Part shown: one piece after another, positions 42,440 to 51,963 of the stretch | How positions within the stretch are numbered: the first letter of the stretch is position 1 | How the letters are laid out: each line of letters begins with the position of its first letter | Made by a program: the position numbers and the translations under genes | The notes under the pieces: model-generated | Database searches by the model: none | What the model was told of the DNA's origin: nothing | What the model saw: the letters and a program-made list of their open reading frames with translations, nothing else | NCBI RefSeq assembly: GCF_040782645.1 | Contig: NZ_CP160403.1 | Coordinates: 5,987,001 to 6,051,000, forward strand | Direction of reading: 5' to 3' | Length of the DNA stretch: 64,000 nt | DNA from: Streptomyces sp. HUAS ZL42 | GTDB taxonomy: Bacteria; Actinomycetota; Actinomycetes; Streptomycetales; Streptomycetaceae

Positions 42440-43324
42440 AATGCGCTTGAGGACCGCCTGTTTGGCCGCGGTGAACTCCTCGTCCGTCAGGACTCCGTCG
42501 CGGTGCAGTTCGCCGAGCTCGCGCAGCCGCCGCAGCAGGGCGTCGTGGTTGTCCTCGCCGCGGGCGGCCGGGAGCCGTGCCGGGGACTCGTGCTTCGGCG
42601 GCCGTACGTCCGTGGTGGCGGCCGCGGCCGGATGCGGGAGCCGCGCCTGCACGGCCGCCGCGATCAGGGCCATCAGCGGGTCCTTCTTGAAGCCCCACAG
42701 CTCCACGGAGTCGGGGTCGTACTTCGGCGGGGCCTTGGTGGGCGCGTGGCGCACGGTGAAGCGCAGATAGCCGTTCTCCAGACCGGCCGCCGGATGCCAC
42801 TCCACTGCGGTGATGTCGGTGACGGCGAGCGTCCGGGCGCCCGCGGAGGCCTTGGCGTCCTCCGTCTTCCAGTTCCACTCCAGGCGCACATGGTCGCCGT
42901 CGAAGCTCGCGGTGCCGTCCCCGGCGGACACCGACAGCGGCAGGGGGGGGCCCGGCAGGAGGTATCCGTCCACCGGGTCGGACGGAACCTGGTCGAGCAG
43001 CAGCGCGTTGCGGACCTCGTCCGTGAAGTACTCGGCGACGCCGTACCGGTCGGACTCGACGATCAGCTGGTAGGGGTCGTTGGGCTCGGTGAGCCGGCCG
43101 CCGGTCGCGTGCAGCAGCGGGTCGGCGCCGTCGCGCAGGCGCAGCCGCAGCCGCCCGGTCTTCTTGCCCTGCTCGAACGAGACACCGGCCAACGCGCCCA
43201 GCGGGACGACGAGTTCACCCAGTTCCTTCCGGAACAGACTGACGTTCTTGTCCCGACCGGGCGTCAGCCGCAGCGCGTCACCGTCGAAGACCCACGTGCC
43301 GTCTTTCTGGATGATTTCCGCCAT
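42437..43324 (-). CDS. DUF4429/SHOCT domain protein
   Basis: A 295-residue soluble protein. Two copies of a beta-rich DUF4429-type module are visible, the first beginning IIQKDGTWVFDGDALRLTPGRDKNVSLFRKELGELVVPLGALAGVSFEQGKKTGRLRLRLRDGADPL and the second SAGDGTASFDGDHVRLEWNWKTEDAKASAGARTLAVTDITAVEWHPAAGLENGYLRFTVRH. The C-terminus is a SHOCT helix pair (DNHDALLRRLRELGELHRDGVLTDEEFTAAKQAVLKRI), common at the ends of bacterial proteins and thought to aid oligomerisation. Function unknown. The stop codon coincides with the presumed right end of the TnpB element, so the insertion may have supplied it. Confidence 0.85.
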   Translation of the reverse strand: MAEIIQKDGTWVFDGDALRLTPGRDKNVSLFRKELGELVVPLGALAGVSFEQGKKTGRLRLRLRDGADPLLHATGGRLTEPNDPYQLIVESDRYGVAEYFTDEVRNALLLDQVPSDPVDGYLLPGPPLPLSVSAGDGTASFDGDHVRLEWNWKTEDAKASAGARTLAVTDITAVEWHPAAGLENGYLRFTVRHAPTKAPPKYDPDSVELWGFKKDPLMALIAAAVQARLPHPAAAATTDVRPPKHESPARLPAARGEDNHDALLRRLRELGELHRDGVLTDEEFTAAKQAVLKRI

Positions 43325-43332
43325 GAGGGAGA

Positions 43333-43508
43333 TTGTTTCACCGGTTCGTGGCAGCGGCAGGAGTCTTCACGGTCGGAGCGGCACCGGCGCCCGGGGCGCG
43401 GACATCGAGTACATGGCCTTCCCGCGGCCGGAGGCGCAGGGGCCGCGCTGGGACGCGCTCGGGGTCAGGTACTACAAGTCGCCCCAGGTCTCCTCGCCGA
43501 CGAGTTGA
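43333..43508 (+). pseudogene. Gutted GH20 beta-N-acetylhexosaminidase gene
   Basis: TTG 43333 follows GAGGGAGA and starts a signal-peptide-like MFHRFVAAAGVFTVGAAPAPGA. In another frame the sequence continues DIEYMAFPR-PEAQGPRWDALGVRYYKSPQV and stops at 43508. These are two pieces of the C-terminus of a family 20 hexosaminidase, normally separated by an AEVGWSP-type segment of about 20-25 residues. The whole catalytic barrel is absent. In S. coelicolor the gene next to desD is a hexosaminidase (SCO2786, recalled), so this is its remnant. The C-terminal match is convincing; the signal-peptide part is a weaker inference. Confidence 0.65.
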
Positions 43509-43518
43509 TCACAAGCTG

Positions 43519-43555
43519 ACGGGCACCCCGGAGGACCGTACTCCGGGGTGCCCGT
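43519..43555. terminator. Bidirectional terminator at the desD 3' end
   Basis: ACGGGCACCCCGGAG and CTCCGGGGTGCCCGT form a perfect 15-bp stem with a seven-base loop, ten bases past the desD stop at 43565. It also follows the hexosaminidase remnant on the plus strand. Confidence 0.92.
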
Positions 43556-43564
43556 CGGTTCGGG

Positions 43565-45334
43565 TCAGAACCCCGCGATGGGGTTCCGCAGGGTTCCTAC
43601 CAGTTGCAGGGCGCCGGACGGGTCCGCCAGGTCCACCATCTGCCGGTTGTTGCGCAGCTGGAGCCGGTTGAGGCAGGACAGGGCGAACTCGGGGGCGAAC
43701 ATGTCGTACTGCCGGAACCTGTCGGCCAGTTCGGGCGCGGACTCCTGGTACTCGCGGGTGACCTCGGCGACGGTCCGCCAGAAGTCGTCCTCCTTCAGGA
43801 TCCCCTCGGTCGCGAGGTTGGCGGCAAGGAAGCGGAAGAAGCAGTCGAAGACGTCCGTGAAGATCGACAGGAGCTTCTTGTCCTCGGGGACCTCGACGCG
43901 GATGCGCTGCACCTCGGGCGGCAGCACCGCGTCCGGGTCCATGACAGCGATCTCCTCGGCGATGTCCTTGTAGATCGCGCGCCGGACGACCCCGTCCTTC
44001 AGGACCAGGATCACGTTCTCGCCGTGCGGCATGAAGACCAGGTCGTAGGCGTAGAAGCTGTGCAGCAGCGGGGTGTAGTACGCCCGCAGGTAGTGGCGCA
44101 GCCACTGCGTCGGCGGCAGACCGGACCGGGAGATCAGCGCACCGGCGAAGGACGCGCCCTCGTGGTCGACGTGCACGAGGGAGGCCATCGTGGCCAGGCT
44201 CTCGCCCTCCTGGAGGGACGGCACCGGGCTCTCCCGCCACAGCGCGGCCAGCATCTTGCGGTACGGCGAGTAGCGGTCCGTGGCCTGCTCGTACTCCAGG
44301 TGCCGGAAGCCGACGGCCGCCCGCTCCCGGATGATCGACAGGCCCGTCGACTTCAATACCGGGTCGTTGTCGACGAGCTGGGCCAGCCAGTCGTTGATCG
44401 CCGGGGTGGCCTCCATGTAGGCCGCCGAGAGACCCCGCATGAAGCCCATGTTGAGGACGGACAGGGCCGTCTTCACGTAGTGCTTCTCGGGGTGCGACCG
44501 GTTGAAGAAGGTCCGGATGGATTGCTGGGCCAGGTACTCGTCGTCACCCTCGCCCAGGCAGACCAGGTGCCCGCGGGCGACCTCGGCGGCGAAGGTGACG
44601 GTCAGCTTGTTCCACCACTGCCAGGGGTGGACCGGGATGAGGAGGTAGTCGGCGGGGTCGAGGCCCCGGTCGGTGAGCCGGCCGTGGAAGCGGTCGACCG
44701 TCTCCGGCCCCAGTTCCTGCCGTACGAAGGACTCGTACTCGATGCCCACACCCGCCGTGAACGCCGCCCGCGAGCGGTGCGCGGCCAGCCACACCAGCCG
44801 GACGGGGCTCGCGGTCTCGGGGGCGTACGACAGGTACTCGTGGATGCCGAACCCGAGCCGACCGTTGTTGGCGACGAAGCAGGGGTGGCCCTCGGTCATG
44901 CCGGTCTCGATGGCCTGGAAGCCGGAGCGGACCAGCTCGGCCACCGGAACCTGCGGCTTGGTGAGCTTGTAGCAGGTGCCGGAGAGGGTGGAGGAGATCT
45001 CCTCCAGATACACGGGAAGGATCTCGTCGCTCAGGCCCAGGGTCTGCTTCAGCTCGATGAAGAAGTCCAGGGCGGCGACCGGGAGCTCGGTCCCGTCGCG
45101 GTGGCGGGTGATCGAGCCGGCCTCGACCTGCCAGTGGTCCAGGGCGCGCAGGACGGCCGTGAAGCGGTAGCAGGTCAGCCCGTCGTCACCGCGTACGACG
45201 TACTCGTCGCCGTCCTTCTCCGGGGTGATCAGGCGCTCGTGCGCGAACTCCGCGAGCGCCTTGCGGACCAGCAGGCGGTTGGCCTTCTCCCAGTTCTCGG
45301 GGGAGAGGTGCGCCACCGCGTCGGCGAGGCTCAT
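43565..45334 (-). CDS. desD: Desferrioxamine synthetase DesD (IucA/IucC family)
   Basis: A 589-residue NRPS-independent siderophore synthetase that condenses and cyclises N-hydroxy-N-succinyl (or acetyl) cadaverine units into desferrioxamines using ATP. Family features include AVLRALDHWQVEAGS, EGHPCFVANNGRLGFGIHEYLSYAPE, LIPVHPWQW with the conserved His-Pro, RTFFNRSHPEKHYVKTALSVLNMGFMRGLS and SFYAYDLVFMPHGENVILVLKDGVVRRAIYKDIAEEI. Length is normal. The ATG overlaps the desC stop. Last gene of desABCD, ended by the hairpin at 43519-43555 and controlled by the iron box before desA. Confidence 0.97.
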   Translation of the reverse strand: MSLADAVAHLSPENWEKANRLLVRKALAEFAHERLITPEKDGDEYVVRGDDGLTCYRFTAVLRALDHWQVEAGSITRHRDGTELPVAALDFFIELKQTLGLSDEILPVYLEEISSTLSGTCYKLTKPQVPVAELVRSGFQAIETGMTEGHPCFVANNGRLGFGIHEYLSYAPETASPVRLVWLAAHRSRAAFTAGVGIEYESFVRQELGPETVDRFHGRLTDRGLDPADYLLIPVHPWQWWNKLTVTFAAEVARGHLVCLGEGDDEYLAQQSIRTFFNRSHPEKHYVKTALSVLNMGFMRGLSAAYMEATPAINDWLAQLVDNDPVLKSTGLSIIRERAAVGFRHLEYEQATDRYSPYRKMLAALWRESPVPSLQEGESLATMASLVHVDHEGASFAGALISRSGLPPTQWLRHYLRAYYTPLLHSFYAYDLVFMPHGENVILVLKDGVVRRAIYKDIAEEIAVMDPDAVLPPEVQRIRVEVPEDKKLLSIFTDVFDCFFRFLAANLATEGILKEDDFWRTVAEVTREYQESAPELADRFRQYDMFAPEFALSCLNRLQLRNNRQMVDLADPSGALQLVGTLRNPIAGF

Positions 45335-45861
45335 GCGGGCACCCCCGTCGCGGCGACGAACTGTGCCCGGGTGCAGAAGCTCAGCAGCGCCTTCTTCTCC
45401 GGCTTCCGGATCTCGCGCTCGGGCACGAAACCGACGGCTTCGTTGAGGGCGTGGACGGCCTTGTTGGACACGTCCGGCTCGACGACGACGCGTTCCACCG
45501 CCGGGTCCTCGAAGAGGTGCGCCATCACGGCGGTGATGACGGCCCGGGTGAAACCGTGCACCGGCCGGTCGGTGGGGGCGACCAGGAAGTGCATGCCGAC
45601 ATCGCCCGGCTGCGGCTCGTAGAGGCCGACCAGCTCACGGTGGGCGGGGTCGTAGTACTCCATCAGGAAGGCGGGCCCGCCGTCGTGCAGGCCGAGCAGG
45701 GCGTGGTGGTGCTCGTCGGCGGCGATGTCCATGTAGGCGCGCTCGACGTCCTCCAGCTTGGCGTCCTGCATCATCCAGAACGCGGCCTTGGGATGGGTGA
45801 CCCAGGCGTGCAGCAGCTCGGCGTCCTTCAGCGGGTCGAGCAGGCGGAAGGCGAACGTCAT
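45331..45861 (-). CDS. desC: Siderophore N-acyltransferase DesC
   Basis: A 176-residue GNAT-type acyltransferase that attaches acetyl or succinyl groups to N-hydroxycadaverine. The siderophore-acyltransferase features are visible: [25 protein letters not shown] at the N-terminus, [84 protein letters not shown], as in the IucB/RhbD group. Overlaps of four bases at both ends (with desB and desD) show tight translational coupling. Confidence 0.96.
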   Translation of the reverse strand: MTFAFRLLDPLKDAELLHAWVTHPKAAFWMMQDAKLEDVERAYMDIAADEHHHALLGLHDGGPAFLMEYYDPAHRELVGLYEPQPGDVGMHFLVAPTDRPVHGFTRAVITAVMAHLFEDPAVERVVVEPDVSNKAVHALNEAVGFVPEREIRKPEKKALLSFCTRAQFVAATGVPA

Positions 45862-47150
45862 ACGGCGAACTCCTGGAACGCGATGGTCTTCTCGACCGGG
45901 TAGTACTCGGTGCCGAGCAGCTCACGGATGATGTAGCTGTTGCGGTACGGGCCCATGCCCAGGTCGGGGGATGTGATGCTGTGCGTGTGCACGCCGGCGT
46001 TCTGCAGGAAGATGCCCCGGCCGGTGGTGTCGATCGAGTAGTTGCGGGCCACGTCGAAGCGGCCGTGGCCGTCGAAACGGATGCGGTCGCGGACCGGCTC
46101 GAGGAAGGCCGGCGGCTCGTAGTGGTAGCCGGTGGCCAGCACCAGGCCCTCCGTCTCGATCTCGAAGTCCTTGCCCTGCTCGTCCTGGTGCAGGCCCAGC
46201 GTGTACGTCCCGTCCTCGTAACGCGCGCTGTTCAGGGAGGAGTTGGTGAGCAGACGGGTGGGGACCGGGCGGCCGCCGCTCGTGACGTTCTTCTGGTAGA
46301 GGAGGTCGAAGATCGAGTCGATCAGGTCCGAGTTGATGCCCTTGAACAGGCCCTTCTGCTGCTTCTCCAGCCGGTAGCGGGTCTCCTCCGGCAGCGCGCG
46401 GAAGTAGTCGATGTAGTCCGGGGACGTCATCTCCAGCGTCAGCTTGGTGTACTCGAGCGGGAAGAACCGCGGGGAGCGGGTGACCCAGTTGAGCCGGTAG
46501 CCGTGGACGTCGATCTCGGAGAGCAGCTCGTAGTAGATCTCCGCGGCGCTCTGGCCGCTGCCGACGATCGTGATGGACTTCTTGGTCAGCAGCTCCGCCT
46601 TGCGGTGCATGTACTGCGCCGTGTGGAAGAGACCGCCGTCGAGCCCCTGGCACGCCTCGGGAACGAAGGGGACCGTGCCGGTGCCGAGGACGAGATGACG
46701 GGCGCGGTACACCTCCCCGGCCTCCGTACGCACGAGGTAGTGCCCGGCCCCTTCGTCGTACGTCACCTCGGCGACCGTCGTGTCGAAGCGGAGGCTGCTC
46801 AGCTTGCTCGCGGCCCAGCGGCAGTAGTCGTCGTACTCGACCCGGAGCGGGTAGAAGTTCTCGCGGATGTAGAAGGAGTACAGCCGGCCCTGCTCCTTCA
46901 GGTAGTTCAGGAAGGAGTACGGCGACGTCGGGTCGGCCAGGGTGACCAGGTCCGACATGAACGGCGTCTGCAGATGGGCGCCGTCGAGGAACATGCCGGC
47001 GTGCCACTCGAAGTCGGGCTTGGACTCCAGGAAGACGCCGTCGAGTTCGGCGACGGGCTCGGTGAGACAGGCCAGGCCGAGGTTGAAGGGGCCGAGCCCG
47101 ATGCCCACGAAGTCGTAGGTGTGCACTCGGGGTTCAGGAAGCGCGGTCAA
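45858..47150 (-). CDS. desB: Cadaverine N-monooxygenase DesB
   Basis: A 430-residue FAD- and NADPH-dependent N-hydroxylase of the lysine/ornithine type that turns cadaverine into N-hydroxycadaverine. FAD motif [15 protein letters not shown] at the N-terminus, the substrate-side segment [44 protein letters not shown], the NADPH motif [15 protein letters not shown] near 190 and [15 protein letters not shown] near the C-terminus are all present. The start lies 17 bases inside the end of desA. Second step in desferrioxamine synthesis. Confidence 0.97.
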   Translation of the reverse strand: MTALPEPRVHTYDFVGIGLGPFNLGLACLTEPVAELDGVFLESKPDFEWHAGMFLDGAHLQTPFMSDLVTLADPTSPYSFLNYLKEQGRLYSFYIRENFYPLRVEYDDYCRWAASKLSSLRFDTTVAEVTYDEGAGHYLVRTEAGEVYRARHLVLGTGTVPFVPEACQGLDGGLFHTAQYMHRKAELLTKKSITIVGSGQSAAEIYYELLSEIDVHGYRLNWVTRSPRFFPLEYTKLTLEMTSPDYIDYFRALPEETRYRLEKQQKGLFKGINSDLIDSIFDLLYQKNVTSGGRPVPTRLLTNSSLNSARYEDGTYTLGLHQDEQGKDFEIETEGLVLATGYHYEPPAFLEPVRDRIRFDGHGRFDVARNYSIDTTGRGIFLQNAGVHTHSITSPDLGMGPYRNSYIIRELLGTEYYPVEKTIAFQEFAV

Positions 47151-48576
47151 GGGAGTCTCCCAGGTACTGCTCGGCGTGGCCGGCGACGAGGTCGAGGACG
47201 GCGGCGATGTCGGCCGTCGTGGTCTCGGGGTTGAGCAGGGTGAACTTCAGGTAGTGGCGGCCGCCCACCTTGGTGCCCGCGACCACCGCGTCACCGGAGG
47301 CGAACAGGGCCTTGCGGGTGTACAGGTTGGCGCGGTCGATCTCGGCGGGGTCGGTGACGGCGGCCGGGATGTAGCGGAAGACGAGGGTGGAGAGGCTCGG
47401 CTGGACCACGACGTCGAAGCGGGGGTCGGCGGCCAGCAGTTTCCAGCCCTCCGCCGCCAGGTCGCAGACCTCGTCGAAGAGCTGCCCGATGCCGTCCGCG
47501 CCCATGGTCCGCAGGGTCATCCACAGCTTGAGCGCGTCGAAGCGGCGGGTGGTCTGCAGGGACTTGTCGACCTGGTTGGGGATGCGCTCCTGGACCATGC
47601 GGCGGGGGTTGAGGTACTCCGCGTGATAGGTCGCGTGGCGCAGGGTGGCGGCGTCCCGTACCAGCACGGCGGACGAACTCACCGGCTGGAAGAAGGACTT
47701 GTGGTAGTCGACGGTGACCGAGTCGGCGCGCTCGATGCCGTCGATGCGGTCCCGGTGCTTCAGGGAGGCGAGCAGCCCGCAGCCGTAGGCGGCGTCCACG
47801 TGCATCCACACCCCGTACTGGGCGCACAGCTCGGCGATCTCGGGCAGCGGGTCGATGGAGCCGAAGTCGGTGGTGCCGGCGGTGGCGACGACGGCCATGG
47901 GGACGAGGCCGTCCTTCTTGCAGCGTTCCAGCTCGTGGGCGAGGGCGACCGTCTGCATGCGCTTGTCGTGGTCGACGGGGACGGAGACCACGGAGTCCGG
48001 GCCCAGGCCGAGCAGTTTCGCCGACTTCTTCACACTGAAGTGGCTGACCTCGGAGGAGAAGACGCGCAGCCGGGCGTTCGAGTCGCTCTTTGCCTCCTCG
48101 CGGGCGAGCAGCAGCGCCTGGAGGTTGGACTGGGTGCCCCCGGAGGTGAACACGCCGTCGGCGGCCGGCCCCAGGCCGATGCGGTCGGCAGTCCAGTCGA
48201 TGAGCTTGCGCTCGATCAGGGTGCCGCCGGCCGACTGGTCCCAGGTGTCGAGGGAGGAGTTGACGGCGGACAGGACGGCCTCGCCGAGTACGGCCGGGAT
48301 GACGACCGGGCAGTTGAGGTGGGCGAGGTAGCGGGGGTGGTGGAAGTAGATCGCGTCGCGGAGGTAGACCTCCTCGAGCTCGTCGAGCACGGCCGCGGTG
48401 TCGTGCAGTGGCTTGTCGAGGTCGATCCCCTCGATGCGGGGAGCGAGGGCGTCGACCGTGACGCCGGTGAACGGACGGTCGGTGGCTGCGATTTTGGCGG
48501 CCACCCGCTCGACGCCTTCGGTCACGGAGCGGCGGTACAGCTCCGCGGTCGTGTCATTGAGCAGGTGCGAGCGCAT
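47134..48576 (-). CDS. desA: Lysine decarboxylase DesA (PLP-dependent)
   Basis: A 480-residue pyridoxal-phosphate decarboxylase of the group II type that makes cadaverine from lysine, the first step to desferrioxamines. PLP-site features include [36 protein letters not shown], the Asp in [13 protein letters not shown] and the Schiff-base Lys in [17 protein letters not shown]. First gene of desABCD. GGAGGA precedes the ATG by ten bases, and a perfect iron box lies about 60-85 bases upstream, so DmdR1-type iron repression is expected. Confidence 0.97.
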   Translation of the reverse strand: MRSHLLNDTTAELYRRSVTEGVERVAAKIAATDRPFTGVTVDALAPRIEGIDLDKPLHDTAAVLDELEEVYLRDAIYFHHPRYLAHLNCPVVIPAVLGEAVLSAVNSSLDTWDQSAGGTLIERKLIDWTADRIGLGPAADGVFTSGGTQSNLQALLLAREEAKSDSNARLRVFSSEVSHFSVKKSAKLLGLGPDSVVSVPVDHDKRMQTVALAHELERCKKDGLVPMAVVATAGTTDFGSIDPLPEIAELCAQYGVWMHVDAAYGCGLLASLKHRDRIDGIERADSVTVDYHKSFFQPVSSSAVLVRDAATLRHATYHAEYLNPRRMVQERIPNQVDKSLQTTRRFDALKLWMTLRTMGADGIGQLFDEVCDLAAEGWKLLAADPRFDVVVQPSLSTLVFRYIPAAVTDPAEIDRANLYTRKALFASGDAVVAGTKVGGRHYLKFTLLNPETTTADIAAVLDLVAGHAEQYLGDSLDRAS

Positions 48577-48637
48577 CGTGGGGGTCCTCCGGTGGGGACG
48601 GTCCGTGCGGGACGGAAGAGGGACGGAGCCTCGGTAA

Positions 48638-48660
48638 ACTTAGGTTAGCCTAACCTAAGT
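48638..48660. promoter_or_regulatory. Iron box (DmdR1 operator) of desABCD
   Basis: A perfect 23-base palindrome centred on 48649 with the core TTAGGTTAGCCTAACCTAA. This is the DmdR/DtxR-family iron-repressor site; it lies 62 bases upstream of the desA ATG and probably overlaps its promoter. Confidence 0.96.
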
Positions 48661-48739
48661 TGCAGCGACCGAAACGCCGCCCCCCCGTGACTGTGATCAC
48701 GTCTGTACTTGTCGGTAACTCCCGTGCGCGGACGTGCAG

Positions 48740-49576
48740 TTACTTGTCCGACTCGCGCAGCTGCTCCTCCGTCAGCCCCTGGCGCCAGTACCCGACGAAG
48801 GTGACGCGGCGCCGGTCGATCCCCCGCTCGCCGACGAAGTGCCGCCGCAGCTCCTTCACGCACCCCGACTCGCCGGCGATCCAGACGTACGGCCGCTCGG
48901 CGGGGGGAAGCCGGGCATCGCGAAGGGCGCCGAGGGTCGTGGGGGACCCCTCGGTACGACTGTGTTCCTGGACGAGCCAGGTGATCTCGGCGTCCGCCTC
49001 GGTCACCAGGTCCTGGATGTTCCCGGCGTCATGGACCTCCAGCCAGACCCGCGCCCGCTGCCCGGCCGGCAGCGATTCGAGGATCGCCGAGATCGCCGGA
49101 AGGGCCGTCTCGTCCCCCCAGAGCACGACGAGATCGGTGTCCTCGGGCGGCCGGAAACGGATGGCCCGGTTGTCCGCGATCGCGGGCCCGAGCAGCAGGA
49201 CCCGGTCACCGGTGCCTGCCCGGGAGGCCCACTGCGAGGCCGGTCCGGCCGGAGTGTGCAGCACGAAGTCGATGTCGATCTCGTCGGGATCCCGCCGCAG
49301 TGCGCGCAAGGTGTACGACCGCATCACGGCCCGTACGTCGTCGGGCAGTTCCCGCCACCCCTGCCACCAGCCGTCCCCGAGCTCCACCGGGACCTGCGGC
49401 TCGCTCTGCCCCGGATGCGGCAGGAACAGCGACAGTGACTGGTCACGCCCCTGGGAGAAGAAGTACCGCAGGTCCTCCCCGGTGAAGCTGACCCGCACAA
49501 GAGACGACCCGAGCCGCCGCGTCCGCACGACTCGAAGGGAGAAGAAACGGAACGGGGCGGCAACGGCCGTAGTCAT
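48740..49576 (-). CDS. Siderophore-interacting protein (ferric-siderophore reductase family)
   Basis: A 278-residue cytoplasmic flavoprotein of the ViuB/SIP family, which reduces ferric siderophores to free the iron. The N-terminal FAD barrel has FFSLRVVRTRRLGSSLVRVSFTGEDL and the FAD-contact RSYTLRALRRDPDEIDIDFVLH near residue 85-105, with PAGPASQWASRAGTGDRVLLLGP close by; the C-terminal NAD(P)H domain has VVLWGDETALPAISAILESLPAGQRARVWLEV, YVWIAGESGCVKELRRHFVGERGIDRRRVTFVGYWRQG. It starts 34 bases after desE on the same strand, so it is part of an iron-controlled desE operon. In S. coelicolor this is the neighbour of desE. Confidence 0.93.
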   Translation of the reverse strand: MTTAVAAPFRFFSLRVVRTRRLGSSLVRVSFTGEDLRYFFSQGRDQSLSLFLPHPGQSEPQVPVELGDGWWQGWRELPDDVRAVMRSYTLRALRRDPDEIDIDFVLHTPAGPASQWASRAGTGDRVLLLGPAIADNRAIRFRPPEDTDLVVLWGDETALPAISAILESLPAGQRARVWLEVHDAGNIQDLVTEADAEITWLVQEHSRTEGSPTTLGALRDARLPPAERPYVWIAGESGCVKELRRHFVGERGIDRRRVTFVGYWRQGLTEEQLRESDK

Positions 49577-49610
49577 CAGAGCTCCTGAGTTGTTGTCAGG
49601 GGGCGGGGTC

Positions 49611-50669
49611 TCAGCTGACCTTCTTCGCCTTCTCGAGCGCCTCGGCCAGCTCCTCGAGCAGAGGCGTGCACTTGTCGTAGGACAGGATCGGCTCGGGGTT
49701 ACGGGCGATGACCTGTCCCGCCTTCACCGCGGGCAGCTTCTTCCAGGTCGCCTCGGTGATCGCATCCGGCTGGATCGCCGACGTCCGGTTGTCCATCATG
49801 ATGATGTCCGCCGCGTACTTGTCGACGTTCTCCCAGCTCAGCGACTCGTACCAGCCACCACCCTGCTTCTTCGCCGACTCCGGGGGCTCGACGAAGTTCA
49901 CGCCGAGAGCCTTGAAGTACTCGAGGTCGACGGAGAGGTTGGAGCCGGAGACGTAGAACAGCTCCTGGCTCGCGGAACCCGCCAGCACCTTGATGTCCGG
50001 CTTGGCCTTGGCGGCGGCGCGCAGCCGGGCGGCCGCGTCCTCGAAACGCTTCTTCGCCTCGGTGACCTTGGCGGAAGTCACGTCCGCGCCGAGCGACTTG
50101 GCGAGCTCCAACATGCGCTGCAGCGGCTCGGCCAGCTGGCGGTCGTAGACGGAGATGCCGACGCTCGGGGCGCCGACGGCCTCGATCTTCTTCTTCGACT
50201 CCTCCGGGACGTACCAGAGGGTGCCGACGTTGTCGAACAGTGTGGAGACGAGGAGGTCCGGGGTGAGGGCCGCGTACTTCTCGACGTTGAACTCGCCCCA
50301 GACGTTGCCGAGGATCGTCACCTTGCTGATGTCCATGTCGCCGGCCTGGACGTCGGCCTTGCCGTCCGTGGTCCTGGTCGGGCCGAAGACGCCCTTGGCC
50401 TGGATGCCGTAGTCGTACAGCGCGGCGGCGACACCCACGAACGCGACGATGTTCGACGGGATCTTGTCGGCCTTGGCGGTCTGGCCGCGGTCGTCCTTGA
50501 AGGACCAGGGACCGGACTTGGCGGCAGCGCTCGCGGTCGAGCCCGAGCCACCGCTTTTCGCGTCGTCGTCGCCGCAGGCTGCGAGCACGGCACCGAGGCC
50601 GAGGGCGCCGCCCGCGGCGAGGATGCCGCGGCGGGTGAGGTGGGTGGCGCTGGCGTTGGACATGGGCAT
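49611..50669 (-). CDS. desE: Ferrioxamine-binding lipoprotein DesE
   Basis: A 352-residue solute-binding protein (a start at 50663 is two residues shorter). N-terminus: twin-arginine-like TRRGILAAGGALGLGAVLAAC with lipobox Cys32, followed by Gly/Ser. The mature protein is of the FepB/FhuD class with a long connecting helix: NIVAFVGVAAALYDYGIQAKGVFGP, LTPDLLVSTLFDN, WENVDKYAADIIMMDNRTS. It captures ferrioxamines for uptake. An iron box lies about 43-61 bases upstream. The SIP gene follows. No permease or ATPase genes are adjacent. Confidence 0.95.
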   Translation of the reverse strand: MPMSNASATHLTRRGILAAGGALGLGAVLAACGDDDAKSGGSGSTASAAAKSGPWSFKDDRGQTAKADKIPSNIVAFVGVAAALYDYGIQAKGVFGPTRTTDGKADVQAGDMDISKVTILGNVWGEFNVEKYAALTPDLLVSTLFDNVGTLWYVPEESKKKIEAVGAPSVGISVYDRQLAEPLQRMLELAKSLGADVTSAKVTEAKKRFEDAAARLRAAAKAKPDIKVLAGSASQELFYVSGSNLSVDLEYFKALGVNFVEPPESAKKQGGGWYESLSWENVDKYAADIIMMDNRTSAIQPDAITEATWKKLPAVKAGQVIARNPEPILSYDKCTPLLEELAEALEKAKKVS

Positions 50670-50711
50670 GCTGCCTTCGAACAGGGCGGATCAGCCGCGG
50701 ACGATTCGAAG

Positions 50712-50730
50712 GTAGGTTAGCCTAACCTCA
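50712..50730. promoter_or_regulatory. Iron box of desE
   Basis: AGGTTAGCCTAACCT (50714-50728) is a perfect 15-base palindrome and with its flanks matches the DmdR/DtxR iron-box consensus, except at the outermost pairs. It lies 45 bases before the desE ATG on the minus strand. Confidence 0.92.
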
Positions 50731-50797
50731 CCTGATGTCCAGAGGGCGGGGCATCCCGGCCTCGAACCCGTGCGGATGCCGTGCTCTGCGAAGGTCC

Positions 50798-51958
50798 TCA
50801 GCCCACCAGCCCCAGCTCCCGGGCGATCAGCATCCGCTGGACCTCGCTCGTGCCCTCGCCGATCTCCAGGATCTTGGAGTCGCGCCACATACGGGCGACC
50901 GGGTACTCGTTCATGAAGCCGTAGCCGCCGTGGATCTGCGTGGCGTCGCGGGCGTTGTCGACCGCGATCGTCGACGAGTACAGCTTCGCCAGGGCCGCCT
51001 CCTTCTTGAAGGACTCGCCGGACACCAGGCGGGCGGCCGCGTCGCGCCAGGCGAGGCGGGCCGTGTGGGCCTTCATCTCCATGTCGGCGATCTTGAACTG
51101 GATCGCCTGGTTGGCGCCGATGGGGCGGCCGAAGGCGTGGCGTTCCTTCGCGTACTTCACGGACTCGTCCAGACAGCCCTGGGCCAGCCCCGTGGCCAGC
51201 GCGGCGATCGCGATACGGCCCTCGTCCAGGATGCGCAGGAACTGCGCGTAGCCGCGGCCCTCCTCGCCCAGCAGGTTGGCCGCCGGAACCCGCACGTCGT
51301 CGAAGGACAGCTCGCGGGTGTCCGAGGCGTTCCAGCCGACCTTGGAATAAGGGGCGGCCACCGTGAAGCCCGGGGTGCCGGACGGGACGATGATCGCCGA
51401 GATGCGGGGGCCGCCGTCGGGCTTGCGGCCCGTGACCGCGGTGACCGTCACCAGCCCTGTGATGTCCGTGCCCGAGTTGGTGATGAAGCACTTCGTGCCG
51501 TTGATCACCCACTCGTTCGTCTCCGGGTCCAGCCGGGCCGTCGTCCGGGTGGCTCCGGCGTCGCTGCCGCCGTCCGGCTCCGTCAGGCCGAAGGCACCCA
51601 GGATCTCGCCCGTGCACAGCCGCGGAAGCCACTCGCGCTTCTGCTCCTCGGTGCCGAAGAGATGGATCGGCATGGCGCCCAGCGACACCCCCGCCTCCAG
51701 CGTGATCGCCACCGAGGAGTCGACCCGGGCCAGTTCCTCCAGGGCCACGCCCAGGGCCAGGTAGTCGCCGCCCATGCCGCCGTACTCCTCCGGGAACGGC
51801 AGCCCGAACAGGCCCATCCGGCCCATCTCGCGGACGATCTCGTACGGGAACTCGTGGTGCTCGTAGTACTCGCCGATCTTCGGCGCCACGACCTCGTGCG
51901 CGAACTCCTCGACCGTACGGCGGAGTTCTTCCAGTTCGGGGGAGAGTCGGTAGTCCAT
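50798..51958 (-). CDS. acdH: Acyl-CoA dehydrogenase AcdH (short/branched-chain type)
   Basis: A 386-residue FAD enzyme (start ATG 51958; the longer open frame lacks a start with a ribosome site). Typical features are LCTGEILGAFGLTEPDGGSDAGATRTTA, FITNSGTDITG, FLRILDEGRIAIAALATGLAQGCLDESVKYAKERHAFGRPIGANQAIQFKIADM and IHGGYGFMNEYPVARMWRDSKILEIGEGTSEVQRM. The Glu of GEGTSE is the usual catalytic base of short-chain enzymes; true isovaleryl-CoA dehydrogenases have Gly there, so the enzyme may accept several branched acyl-CoAs. Last gene of the accD1-accC-hmgL-acdH operon, five bases after hmgL. Confidence 0.93.
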   Translation of the reverse strand: MDYRLSPELEELRRTVEEFAHEVVAPKIGEYYEHHEFPYEIVREMGRMGLFGLPFPEEYGGMGGDYLALGVALEELARVDSSVAITLEAGVSLGAMPIHLFGTEEQKREWLPRLCTGEILGAFGLTEPDGGSDAGATRTTARLDPETNEWVINGTKCFITNSGTDITGLVTVTAVTGRKPDGGPRISAIIVPSGTPGFTVAAPYSKVGWNASDTRELSFDDVRVPAANLLGEEGRGYAQFLRILDEGRIAIAALATGLAQGCLDESVKYAKERHAFGRPIGANQAIQFKIADMEMKAHTARLAWRDAAARLVSGESFKKEAALAKLYSSTIAVDNARDATQIHGGYGFMNEYPVARMWRDSKILEIGEGTSEVQRMLIARELGLVG

Positions 51959-51963
51959 GGTGG

